Positions 23,871 through 31,776 of a stretch of DNA of 64,000 bases are shown piece by piece. This DNA is from JAFKFH01 sp017307375. Lineage in GTDB: Bacteria; Pseudomonadota; Alphaproteobacteria; Ferrovibrionales; Ferrovibrionaceae. Position numbers and translations under genes: made by a program. How positions within the stretch are numbered: position 1 is the stretch's first letter; each line of letters begins with the position of its first letter. The notes beneath the pieces were generated by a model, which saw only the letters and a list, made by a program, of their open reading frames with translations, was not told the DNA's origin and searched no databases. The DNA lies in assembly GCA_965229335.1 (NCBI GenBank), contig OZ245874.1, positions 2,728,001-2,792,000 of the forward strand, written 5' to 3'.

Positions 23871-24704
23871 ATGCCACTGACATCCAAGGGCTTTCCGCTG
23901 TTCCTCACCTTCGACCTCGATGCCGAGACGATGTGGACCGGCCGCGATCCAGCCTATGCGGCGCGACCGATCCTGATGTCCCAGGGCGCGTATGGCTGGA
24001 AGGTCGGTACCGGCCGCGTGCTCGACCTGCTCGATCGCTATGGGGTGAAGGCGACCTTCTTCGTGCCGGGCATCATCATCGACCAGCGCGAATGGCTGAT
24101 GGAAGAGATCCTGAAGCGCGGGCACGAGATCGCCCATCACAGCTACAGCCACAGCTGGATCCTGAGCCTCACGCCCGAGCAGGAACGCGAGGAGATGGAG
24201 CGGGGCTTCCAGTCGATCCGGCGCGTCACCGGCCGGGCGCCGCGCGGCTGGCGCTCGCCGGCCGCGGAGATCAGCGCGATCACCATGCCGCTGCTGGTCG
24301 AATACGGCTTCGACTACTCGTCGAACTTCTTCGACGACGATTCGCCTTATCTGCACACCGTCGATGGCCGCGAGACCGAGATCGTCGAACTGCCGTTCCG
24401 CTGGGTCCTCGACGATGCCCCTTTCTTCCAGTACTCGATCGTGCTGCCGGGGCGCACGCTGCAGGCGCCGTCCGCCGTCCTGGAGGCGTGGAAGGGCGAG
24501 TTCGATGTCCTCTATGCCGAGGACCGGATGATGATGGTCGGCATGCATCCCGAACTGATCGGTCAGCCGTCGCGCATCAAGGCGCTGGAGGGATTGATCG
24601 AGTATGCGCTCGGGCACCCGAACGTCTGGATCGGCCGGTGCGACGAGATGGTCGACGACATGCGCCCGGCGCTGCTGCGGGCGCGGGCCGGGTCCGGGCG
24701 GTGA
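23871..24704 (+). CDS. CE4 polysaccharide-deacetylase-family hydrolase (PuuE/imidase-like)
   Basis: This 277-residue cytoplasmic protein (no signal peptide) has the CE4 NodB fold: 'LTFDLDAE' (metal Asp15/17), 'GVKATFFVPG', 'HEIAHHSYSHSW' with the metal-binding His90 and His94, and 'RGWRSPA'. Secreted chitin/peptidoglycan deacetylases carry signal peptides; this one does not and sits among catabolic genes. The PuuE-like branch of the family includes allantoinase and cyclic imide hydrolases, which open small cyclic amides. With the amidase four genes on, a cyclic imide or ureide substrate is plausible, but that is inference. Confidence 0.75.
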   Translation: MPLTSKGFPLFLTFDLDAETMWTGRDPAYAARPILMSQGAYGWKVGTGRVLDLLDRYGVKATFFVPGIIIDQREWLMEEILKRGHEIAHHSYSHSWILSLTPEQEREEMERGFQSIRRVTGRAPRGWRSPAAEISAITMPLLVEYGFDYSSNFFDDDSPYLHTVDGRETEIVELPFRWVLDDAPFFQYSIVLPGRTLQAPSAVLEAWKGEFDVLYAEDRMMMVGMHPELIGQPSRIKALEGLIEYALGHPNVWIGRCDEMVDDMRPALLRARAGSGR

Positions 24705-25456
24705 GCGGGGCGCTAACCGGCCGCCGTATCCTGATCGCCGGCGCGGCGAAGGGGATCGGCCGGGCCACGGCGGAGCGTTTCGTCGGCGAGGGCGCGCGGA
24801 TCGCCGCCTTCGATCGTGACGAGCAGGCGCTGTCCGCCCTGGCCGCGGCGCTGCCGGGCAGCGTGACCTTGCCCGGCGACGTGGCCGACCCGGCTGCGGT
24901 GGCGGCGGTAGTGCAGGCGGCCGCCTCGGCCTTGGGTGGCCTGGACGGCGTGGTCAACGCGGCCGGTATCGATCTGCTGGCCGATATCGAGGCGATGACC
25001 CTGGCCGACTGGCAGCGTGTCGTCGCGGTCAACCTGACCGGCCCGGTCCTGGTGATGCAGGCGGCCTATCCGTATCTGAAGGCGGCCGGCGGCGGCACGA
25101 TCGTCAACGTGTCCTCGGCCGCCGGGCTGTCGCCGCTTGCCCGGCGGACGGCCTATTGCGCGTCGAAAGCCGGGTTGCAGATGGCGTCCAAGGCGCTGGC
25201 GATCGAGGCGGCGGCCTTCGGCATCCGGGTCAACGCGGTCTGTCCCGGCGCGGTCGAGACCGACCTGTTCCGGTCCAGCATCGACGCCGCCGCCGACCCC
25301 CAGGCCGCCTATGAGGCCGTTCGTGCGCGCTATGCGCTTCGGCGGGTGGCCGAACCGGCCGAGATCGCGGCGGCGATTCTCTGGCTGACCGGCAACGACT
25401 CCTCCTACGTCACGGGCACGTCGATCGCCGTCGACGGCGGACGCACCTTTCACTGA
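24701..25456 (+). CDS. Short-chain dehydrogenase/reductase (SDR), first copy
   Basis: I start at the GTG at 24701, which overlaps the CE4 stop (GTGA); the frame is open earlier but only as a shadow of the CE4 gene. The 251-residue protein has the NAD(P) loop 'GAAKGIGRATA', 'NAAG', the catalytic Ser in 'NVSSAAG' and 'YCASKAG' (Tyr-x3-Lys), ending 'GTSIAVDGGRTFH'. It is a classical SDR oxidising an alcohol or reducing a ketone in the pathway; substrate unknown. The next SDR gene follows after 12 bases. Confidence 0.85.
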   Translation: MSGALTGRRILIAGAAKGIGRATAERFVGEGARIAAFDRDEQALSALAAALPGSVTLPGDVADPAAVAAVVQAAASALGGLDGVVNAAGIDLLADIEAMTLADWQRVVAVNLTGPVLVMQAAYPYLKAAGGGTIVNVSSAAGLSPLARRTAYCASKAGLQMASKALAIEAAAFGIRVNAVCPGAVETDLFRSSIDAAADPQAAYEAVRARYALRRVAEPAEIAAAILWLTGNDSSYVTGTSIAVDGGRTFH

Positions 25457-25468
25457 AGGGACAGACCG

Positions 25469-26221
25469 ATGGGCGAGGGCCGCTTTGCCGGAAAAGTCGC
25501 GGTGGTGACCGGGGCCGCGAACGGCATCGGTGCCGCGACGGTGTGTCGCTTTCTCGACGAAGGCGCCCGGGTCGCCGCCATCGATCGCGAGGCCGAGGGC
25601 CTGGCGGCGCTGCTCGCCGGCCGGCCGCCGGGCAGCCTGCTGACGATGGCGGGCGACTGCACCGATGCCGCCGTGCTCGCGGCTTTCCACAGCCAGGTGA
25701 TCGCCGCCTTCGGCGCCGTCGACATCCTGTTCAACAATGTCGGGCAGAGCGGCCGCGAGCGGGCCGCCGAGTTTCATGAATCGACCGAGGACGTCTGGCG
25801 CTTCGTGCTCGAAGTCTCGCTGCTGACCACGATGCGCATGACCCGCCTGGTCGCCCCGGCGATGCGGGGCCGCGGCGGCCGGATCATCAACATGTCGAGC
25901 GACGCGGCCTTCGTCGGCGATGCGCGCCTCGCCGACTATGCCGCAGCCAAGATGGGCATCGTCGGCTTCACCCGCGCCGTGGCCCGCGAGCTGGCCCCGC
26001 ATGGGGTCACCGTCAATGCCGTTGCGCCCGGGGCCGTCCGGACCCGGGCGCACGACCGGCTGTCGCCCGACGTGGTGGCGCGGATCCGCGATGCCACCCC
26101 CGCCGGCTTCATCGCCGAGCCGGAAGACGTCGCCGGCTGCGTCGCCTTCCTGGCCAGCGACGACGCCCGCTACATCACCGGCCAGACGCTGCTGATCGAC
26201 GGCGGCCGCTGGATGAATTGA
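25469..26221 (+). CDS. Short-chain dehydrogenase/reductase (SDR), second copy
   Basis: A 250-residue classical SDR with 'VVTGAANGIGAATV', 'FNNVGQSG', the active-site pair 'MSSDAAF' and 'YAAAKMG', and the C-terminal 'TGQTLLIDGGRWMN'. It shares only the family core with the SDR just upstream, so the two probably act on different steps. A ribosome site (GAAGGGAC) precedes the ATG. Gap of 10 bases to the amidase. Confidence 0.85.
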   Translation: MGEGRFAGKVAVVTGAANGIGAATVCRFLDEGARVAAIDREAEGLAALLAGRPPGSLLTMAGDCTDAAVLAAFHSQVIAAFGAVDILFNNVGQSGRERAAEFHESTEDVWRFVLEVSLLTTMRMTRLVAPAMRGRGGRIINMSSDAAFVGDARLADYAAAKMGIVGFTRAVARELAPHGVTVNAVAPGAVRTRAHDRLSPDVVARIRDATPAGFIAEPEDVAGCVAFLASDDARYITGQTLLIDGGRWMN

Positions 26222-26231
26222 GGAGGCGCCG

Positions 26232-27629
26232 ATGGCCGCCATAGCCGATCTTGCCGCAGTCGAACTTGCCGCGGCCATCCGCCGTCGGGAAATCTCGCCG
26301 GTAGAGGCGGTGGGCGCCGCCCTGTCGCGGATCGAAGAACGTGCCGAGCTCAACGCCTTCATGGCCATCTGCGCCGATCGGGCATTGGCCGAGGCGCGGC
26401 GGGCCGAGGCGCGGATCCTGCGGGCCGAGGCTGTCGGACCGCTCGAAGGCGTACCGTTCTCGGTCAAGGATCTGACGAACACCGAGGGCGTGGCGACGAC
26501 CCAGGGCTGCGCCTTGTTCGCCGACAGCCTGCCCAAGGCAGATGCGGTCGGGGTGGCCCGCGCGCGTGCCGCCGGGGCGATCCTGATCGGCAAGACGACG
26601 ACGCCGGAATTCGGGCACAAGCCCTTTACCGAAGGGCCCTTCTTCGGGCGTACGCTCAACCCGCACAGCCCCGGCCATACCTGCGGTGGGTCTTCGGGCG
26701 GGGCGGCGGTGGCCGTGGCAACGGGGATGGGGCCGCTGGCGCTGGGCAGCGACGGCGGCGGTTCGATCCGCATCCCGGCAGCCTGTTGCGGCGTGGTCGG
26801 GCTCAAGGCGACCCTCGGCGCGATCCCGAATTTGCAGGCGCCGGATCTGTTCGGCGCGAATTCCTATGTCGGGCCGATGGCGCGCGACGTGGCCGGCGTC
26901 AAGGCACTGTACCAGGTGCTCGCGGGTCCGGATCGGCGCGACCCCTATGGGCAGGTCGCCGCCTTTCCCGGCCGCGCCGCCGATCCGGCGACACCTCCCC
27001 GCATAGCCTTCCTGCTACGCTGCGGCAATGTCCTCGACCCGGAGGTCGAAACCGCTGTCGTCGCGGCGATGCGGCGCGCCGAAGGGCTTGGCATGATCGT
27101 CGAGCCGATCGAGCTCGATCTCGTCGCGCTGGAGCCGCATTTCCTTGTCTTTCTACGATCGATCCTGCTGGCGCGGCTCGGCATCCATGCCGCCCGCTCG
27201 CCGGACCGTCTCGACCCGACGCTGGTCGCGACGATCGAGGCAGGCCGCGGCTACAGTGCTGCAGATCTTTGCGAGGCCCAGTTCGCCCGCACCGACTGTT
27301 TCGCCCGAATCCAGGAAATCCTGGACACCCATGACGTCATCGCGTCGCCGACGCTGTCGGCGCCGGCCCTGCCGGTCGGCCTCGATCCGCTCGGCACCGT
27401 CGAAATCGCCGGCCGGCCGGCAGGGACGATCCGCGGCGCTTGGTATCCATATACGTTCCCGTTCAACCTGACCGGCCACCCCGCCATATCGCTGCCGTGT
27501 GGGGTTTCCAAGGCTGGCTTGCCGATCGGCCTGCAACTCGTCGGCCGCTGGCACGAGGACGACTATCTGATCGAGGTCGCCGACCGCCTCGCGATTGACC
27601 CAGTTACGCCAAATTCGGCATATGTATAG
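26232..27629 (+). CDS. Amidase-signature family amidase
   Basis: The 465-residue enzyme carries the complete Ser-cisSer-Lys triad: Lys79 in 'FSVKDLTNTEG', Ser154 in 'CGGSSGGAA' and Ser178 in 'SDGGGSIRIPAA'. The spacings of 75 and 24 residues match those of fatty acid amide hydrolase. It hydrolyses an amide to acid plus ammonia or amine. It is not GatA: no gatB/gatC nearby, and it closes an uptake/catabolism operon. With the upstream CE4 hydrolase it could act as a half-amidase on the ring-opened product. The 169 bases after it are AT-rich and lead to phnC. Confidence 0.85.
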   Translation: MAAIADLAAVELAAAIRRREISPVEAVGAALSRIEERAELNAFMAICADRALAEARRAEARILRAEAVGPLEGVPFSVKDLTNTEGVATTQGCALFADSLPKADAVGVARARAAGAILIGKTTTPEFGHKPFTEGPFFGRTLNPHSPGHTCGGSSGGAAVAVATGMGPLALGSDGGGSIRIPAACCGVVGLKATLGAIPNLQAPDLFGANSYVGPMARDVAGVKALYQVLAGPDRRDPYGQVAAFPGRAADPATPPRIAFLLRCGNVLDPEVETAVVAAMRRAEGLGMIVEPIELDLVALEPHFLVFLRSILLARLGIHAARSPDRLDPTLVATIEAGRGYSAADLCEAQFARTDCFARIQEILDTHDVIASPTLSAPALPVGLDPLGTVEIAGRPAGTIRGAWYPYTFPFNLTGHPAISLPCGVSKAGLPIGLQLVGRWHEDDYLIEVADRLAIDPVTPNSAYV

Positions 27630-27678
27630 ATGAATTCGTGATTGATCCGGCGTTAGGTATTACTGGGTTTCATTCAAT

Positions 27679-27692
27679 GGCAATTTATTGCC
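27679..27692. promoter_or_regulatory. 14-bp palindrome upstream of phnC
   Basis: GGCAATTTATTGCC (6-base arms, TT centre) lies ~107 bases before phnC in the AT-rich gap after the amidase. Its 2-base loop is too short for a terminator, so an operator is more likely. It does not resemble the PhnF palindrome at 37362. No clear Pho box is visible here. Confidence 0.35.
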
Positions 27693-27798
27693 GGTAGGGG
27701 AAAGTCTCGACCGACACATAACCGCAACTTTTCCCAAATAATTGCGTCATCGGGCGCTGCTAGAACCGCGCAGGCACAGCGATCTGAGCGAGGCCCCG

Positions 27799-28659
27799 AT
27801 GAATGCCGCCATCCCGGTGGTCAATCCTGCGATCAAGGTCCGCGGTCTGTCCAAGACCTTCAAGGGATGCAAGGCGCTCGAAACCGTCAGTCTCGATATC
27901 GGGCGGGGCGAGATGGTGGCCTTGATCGGCGCCTCCGGTTCGGGCAAGTCGACGCTGCTGCGTCATCTGACCGGATTGGCGCTGGGCGACGAGGGCGACG
28001 GCCAGGTCGAAATGCTCGGAGTCCGCGTCCAGACGGGCGGGCGGCTGGCCGGGGATGTCCGCCGCACCCGCGCCCGTATCGGTTTCGTCTTCCAGCAATT
28101 CAACCTGGTCGGCCGGCTGTCGGTCATGACCAACGTGCTGACCGGGTCGCTGGGCCGCGTGCCGCTGTGGCGGTCGCTGACCGGGCGCTTCACGCTGGCC
28201 GAGCGGCGCCAGGCGCTGGCGGCGCTCGAGCGTGTCGGGATCGCCGACAAGGCCTGGGTCCGGGCCTCGGCCCTGTCCGGCGGCCAGCAGCAGCGTGCCG
28301 CGATCGCCCGCACGCTGGTCCAGCAGGCCGAGGTGATCCTGGCCGACGAACCGATCGCCTCGCTCGATCCGGTGTCGTCGCGCCGCGTCATGGAGACGCT
28401 GGCGCGGATCAACGCCGAGGACGGCGTGACCGTCGTCGTCTCGCTGCATCAGGTCGATTTCGCCATCCGCTACTGCCCGCGCACGATCGCGCTCAAGGCC
28501 GGCGAAGTCATCTACGACGGCCCGTCCGCCGCGCTGACGCCCGCGCTGCTGCGCGACCTCTATGGCAGCCAGGCCGAGGAACTCGAGCATGGCGTCCAGG
28601 GCTCGGCTTCCTTCGTGACCGGACCGGCGCCCGAACTGGCCTTTGCCGCCCAAGCCTGA
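27799..28659 (+). CDS. phnC: Phosphonate ABC transporter ATP-binding protein
   Basis: I start at 'MNAAIPVVNPAIKVRGLSKT' (286 residues). It has Walker A 'GASGSGKST' (44-52), 'VFQQFNLVGRLSVMTNVLTG' (typical of PhnC), signature 'LSGGQQQRAAIARTLVQQ', Walker B 'VILADEPIASLDP' and 'VVSLHQVDFAIRYC'. It powers import of phosphonates together with PhnD and PhnE, which follow, and feeds the C-P lyase encoded next to it. Confidence 0.93.
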   Translation: MNAAIPVVNPAIKVRGLSKTFKGCKALETVSLDIGRGEMVALIGASGSGKSTLLRHLTGLALGDEGDGQVEMLGVRVQTGGRLAGDVRRTRARIGFVFQQFNLVGRLSVMTNVLTGSLGRVPLWRSLTGRFTLAERRQALAALERVGIADKAWVRASALSGGQQQRAAIARTLVQQAEVILADEPIASLDPVSSRRVMETLARINAEDGVTVVVSLHQVDFAIRYCPRTIALKAGEVIYDGPSAALTPALLRDLYGSQAEELEHGVQGSASFVTGPAPELAFAAQA

Positions 28660-28687
28660 CGACCGACCCTTCCAAGGAGATCACCCG

Positions 28688-29683
28688 ATGAAGATCGCGA
28701 CCCTCGCCGCCGCCTTGCTTCTGGTCGCCGGCGCCGCGCTGCCCGCCGCCGCCCAGGAAGCGCTGACTTTCGGCATCATCTCGACCGAATCGACCCAGAA
28801 CCTGAAGTCCCAGTGGGAACCGTTCCTGGCCGACATGAGCAAGCAGACCGGCCTGACCATCAAGCCGTTCTTCGCCTCCGACTATGCCGGCATCATCGAG
28901 GGCATGCGCTTCAACAAGGTGCAGGTCGCCTGGTACGGCAACAAGGCGGCGATGGAAGCGGTCGATCGCTCGAACGGCGAGATCTTCGTCCAGTCCTCGG
29001 ATACCGAGGGCAATCGCGGCTACTACTCATATATCCTGGCCCAGAAGGACAGCCCGATCAACTCGATCCAGGACATGCTGAAGAATGCCGGCAGCCTGGC
29101 GTTCGGCAACGGCGATCCGAACTCGACCTCGGGCTTCCTGGTCCCGGGCTACTACGTGTTCGCGGTGAACGGCATCGACGATCCGAAGAAGGTGTTCAAG
29201 CGGGTCATCAACGCCAACCACGAAACCAACGCGATGGCGATCGCCAACAAGCAGGTCGACGTCGCCACCTGCAATTCCGAGGTGCTGCCCCGCATCAAGG
29301 AGCGCCAGCCGGAGAAGTTCGCCCAGATCAAGGTGATCTGGACGTCGCCGCTGATCCCCTCCGATCCGATCGTCTGGCGCAAGGACCTCGACGCCAAGTC
29401 GAAGGAGAAGCTGAAGACTTTCTTCCTCACCTACGGCGTCGCCGCGCCGGGCAAGACCGCCGAGCAGCTGAAGCAGGAAGGTGCCGTGCTGGCCGCCCTG
29501 AAATGGGGGCCGTTCCGCGAATCGACCAACGACCAGCTCGTGCCGATCCGCCAGCTCGAGCTGTTCAAGACCCGCACCAAGTACGAGACCGATGCGGCGA
29601 TGTCGGAAGCCGAGAAGAAGGCCAAGATCGCCGAAATCGACGCCAAACTGGCCGAGCTGAAGAGCAAGGTCGCCGGCAACTGA
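28688..29683 (+). CDS. phnD: Phosphonate ABC transporter substrate-binding protein
   Basis: A 331-residue periplasmic protein; an AAGGAGAT site precedes the ATG. It has a Sec signal (cleaved near 'AAAQ') followed by 'LTFGIISTESTQNLKSQWEP', the PhnD opening that ends in the ligand loop, and 'NGDPNSTSGFLVPGYYVF', another PhnD hallmark. The C-terminus is a Lys/Glu-rich helix. It binds phosphonates for PhnCE. A strong hairpin separates it from phnE, which would favour more binding protein than permease. Confidence 0.93.
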   Translation: MKIATLAAALLLVAGAALPAAAQEALTFGIISTESTQNLKSQWEPFLADMSKQTGLTIKPFFASDYAGIIEGMRFNKVQVAWYGNKAAMEAVDRSNGEIFVQSSDTEGNRGYYSYILAQKDSPINSIQDMLKNAGSLAFGNGDPNSTSGFLVPGYYVFAVNGIDDPKKVFKRVINANHETNAMAIANKQVDVATCNSEVLPRIKERQPEKFAQIKVIWTSPLIPSDPIVWRKDLDAKSKEKLKTFFLTYGVAAPGKTAEQLKQEGAVLAALKWGPFRESTNDQLVPIRQLELFKTRTKYETDAAMSEAEKKAKIAEIDAKLAELKSKVAGN

Positions 29684-29699
29684 GCCAAACCGGGCCCGG

Positions 29700-29729
29700 G
29701 CGGGGGGCAGGCACGGCTCTGCCCCCCGC
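29700..29729 (+). other. Intercistronic stem-loop between phnD and phnE
   Basis: Perfect 11-bp GC-rich arms (29700-29710 and 29719-29729) enclose an 8-base loop, 16 bases after the phnD stop. There is no T-run, so it is more likely an RNA-stabilising or partial attenuating hairpin than a full terminator. Confidence 0.65.
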
Positions 29730-29784
29730 GCCGACCGTTCGCGCTGCCAGCCACGTCTTACCAGTTCACGGAGTGCCGCTGCCC

Positions 29785-30576
29785 ATGACTGCAGCCGACC
29801 ATGCCCACCTGCTGCATCCGCCGAAGACGTCGCTGATCAAGCTCGGCGTCTATGGCCTTGCCATCGCCTTGCTGGCGTGGTCGTGGCGGGGGGCGGAAAT
29901 CCGGCCGGACATCCTGTTCAAGGATGCCGGCAACATGGGCACTTTTCTTGCCGATTTCTTTCCGCCCAACTTCAAGGATTGGCGCTTCTACCTTCAGGAA
30001 ATGCTGATCACGATCCAGATCGCGATCTGGGGCACCGTGCTGGCCGTGGTGGCGGCGATTCCCTTCGGCCTGGCGGCGGCCGAGAACATCTCGCCGGTCT
30101 GGGTCCGCCAGCCGGTCCGGCGGCTGATGGATGCGCTGCGGGCCATCAACGAGATGGTCTTTGCCATGCTGTTCGTCGTGGCGGTCGGTCTCGGCCCGTT
30201 CGCCGGGGTACTGGCCCTGTTCGTCCACACGACCGGCGTGCTGGCCAAGCTGTTTTCCGAGGCGGTCGAGGCGATCGACCCCCGGCCCGTCGAAGGCATC
30301 CGGGCCACCGGAGCCAATCCCCTGGAGGAAATCGTCTACGGCGTCATCCCCCAGGTGCTGCCGCTGTGGATTTCCTATGCGCTCTACCGCTTCGAATCGA
30401 ATGTCCGGTCGGCCTCGGTGGTCGGCATGGTCGGGGCGGGCGGCATCGGCGTCGTCCTCTGGGAAATCATCCGCGGCTTCTATTTTGCCGAGACCTGCGC
30501 GGTGATGATCATCATCGTCGTCTCGGTATCGCTGATCGATGTCGTCTCGGCGCAGTTGCGCAAGCTGTTCATCTGA
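29785..30576 (+). CDS. phnE: Phosphonate ABC transporter permease
   Basis: I start at 'MTAADHAHLLHPPKTSLIKL' (263 residues). Six helices are predicted. 'NISPVWVRQPVRRLMDALRAINEMVF' (in pieces) and the EAA-like 'GIRATGANPLEEIVYGVIPQVLP' match PhnE, and 'ALYRFESNVRSASVVGMVGAGGIG' is diagnostic for the family. One permease gene is present, presumably acting as a homodimer. It is followed by a 7-base gap and the acetyltransferase gene. Confidence 0.93.
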   Translation: MTAADHAHLLHPPKTSLIKLGVYGLAIALLAWSWRGAEIRPDILFKDAGNMGTFLADFFPPNFKDWRFYLQEMLITIQIAIWGTVLAVVAAIPFGLAAAENISPVWVRQPVRRLMDALRAINEMVFAMLFVVAVGLGPFAGVLALFVHTTGVLAKLFSEAVEAIDPRPVEGIRATGANPLEEIVYGVIPQVLPLWISYALYRFESNVRSASVVGMVGAGGIGVVLWEIIRGFYFAETCAVMIIIVVSVSLIDVVSAQLRKLFI

Positions 30577-30583
30577 GGTCGTG

Positions 30584-31240
30584 ATGCTGATCAATTGTGG
30601 CGAGGGCCGCGATCCCTGGACGGCCGGGCGGCCGACGACCGAGGCGCCGGAGATCGATCCGACCGCCGTGGTGCGCAATTCGACCTTCGGGCGCTACACC
30701 TATCTCGGCCCCCATTCGATGGTGGCGAATGCCGCGATCGGCGATTACGGTTACGCGATGGGCCAGAACCAGATCGCCCATGCCCGGATCGGCAAGTTCG
30801 CCAACCTGGCCACCGGCGTGCGGATCAATCCGAGCAATCATCCGTGGTGGCGGGCGACGTTGCACCATTTCACCTATCGCTCCGCTTCCTACGGTTTCGG
30901 CCTCCCCGACGACGAGGAGATCTTCGCCTGGCGCCGCCAGGACCAGGTGGTGATCGGGCCGGATGTCTGGCTCGGCCATAACGCCATCGTCATGCCCGGC
31001 GTGACGATTGGTACCGGTGCGGCCATCGGTTCGGGCGCCGTCGTCACCAGGGATGTCGCTCCGTTCGCCATCGTCGTCGGGGTGCCCGCCCGGCCGCTGC
31101 GGCAGCGCGTCGACGATCGCACCGCAGAGAAACTGATGCGGATCGCCTGGTGGGATTGGCCGCATGCGCAAATCGATGCCGCGCTGGCCGATTTCCGCGC
31201 CTTGAGCGCCGAGGCCTTCGCGGAGAAATACGACGGATGA
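30584..31240 (+). CDS. Left-handed beta-helix acetyltransferase of the phn cluster
   Basis: A 218-residue hexapeptide-repeat (LbH) protein related to chloramphenicol (XAT) and DapH-type acetyltransferases. 'IGKFANLATGVRINPSNHPW' includes the XAT-type catalytic His region, and 'VVIGPDVWLGHNAIVMPGV' then 'AIGSGAVVTRDVAPFAIVVG' are the coil repeats with the acetyl-CoA site. Homologues are common in alphaproteobacterial C-P lyase clusters, where acylation of aminoalkylphosphonates has been proposed (the job of PhnO in E. coli). Start chosen at the first ATG after phnE; its stop overlaps phnN by 4 bases. Confidence 0.75.
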   Translation: MLINCGEGRDPWTAGRPTTEAPEIDPTAVVRNSTFGRYTYLGPHSMVANAAIGDYGYAMGQNQIAHARIGKFANLATGVRINPSNHPWWRATLHHFTYRSASYGFGLPDDEEIFAWRRQDQVVIGPDVWLGHNAIVMPGVTIGTGAAIGSGAVVTRDVAPFAIVVGVPARPLRQRVDDRTAEKLMRIAWWDWPHAQIDAALADFRALSAEAFAEKYDG

Positions 31241-31776
31241 CGGCGGCGCTGATCCTGGTGGTCGGGCCAAGCGGCGCCGGCAAGGACAGCCTGATCGAAG
31301 GGGCGAGGACGCGGCTTCCCGATGTCCATTTCGCCCGCCGCGTGGTGACGCGCCCGGCCCAGGCCGGTGCCGAGGTGCATGACACTCTCGATCGCGACGA
31401 TTTCGAACGGCAGGAAGCCTGCGGTGCCTTCATGCTGTCCTGGCGCGCCCACGGGCTTGCCTATGGCGTGCCGGCAAGCCTCGGCCGCATCCGTGCCGGC
31501 GGCACCGCCGTTGTCGTCAATGCCTCGCGCGCCGTGATCGGTGATGCGCGCAAGCGCCTTGCGCCGGTCGGTATCGTCGTGGTCACCGCACCGGACGATG
31601 TGCTGGCGGCACGTCTTGCCGCGCGGGGGCGCGAGCGGGCCGAAGACATCCGCGAGCGTCTGAAGCGCGCCGCCGCCGTCATGCCCGCGGGCGCCGACGT
31701 CCGCACCGTCGTCAATGACGGCGATCTCGAGGCCGGGATATCGGCCTTCGTCGCCGCGCTGGGCGATTTCGTCTAG
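31237..31776 (+). CDS. phnN: Ribose 1,5-bisphosphate phosphokinase
   Basis: A 179-residue P-loop kinase: Walker A 'VVGPSGAGKDSLI' near the N-terminus, 'FARRVVTRPAQAGAEVHDTL' (guanylate-kinase-like phosphate loop), and 'FMLSWRAHGLAYGVP', typical of PhnN. It makes PRPP from ribose 1,5-bisphosphate, the last step of phosphonate breakdown by C-P lyase. The ATG overlaps the acetyltransferase stop by 4 bases; its 3' end overlaps convergent phnM by 4 bases. Confidence 0.92.
   Translation: MTAALILVVGPSGAGKDSLIEGARTRLPDVHFARRVVTRPAQAGAEVHDTLDRDDFERQEACGAFMLSWRAHGLAYGVPASLGRIRAGGTAVVVNASRAVIGDARKRLAPVGIVVVTAPDDVLAARLAARGRERAEDIRERLKRAAAVMPAGADVRTVVNDGDLEAGISAFVAALGDFV

Noticed and set aside
24713..26806. 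697-residue open frame on the minus strand
   Set aside because: Antisense to two SDR genes and the amidase start, all with complete active-site motifs.
27667..27684. Possible Pho box before phnC (GTTTCAT then TGGCAAT)
   Set aside because: Only the first half resembles the consensus; the second unit matches about three of seven positions.
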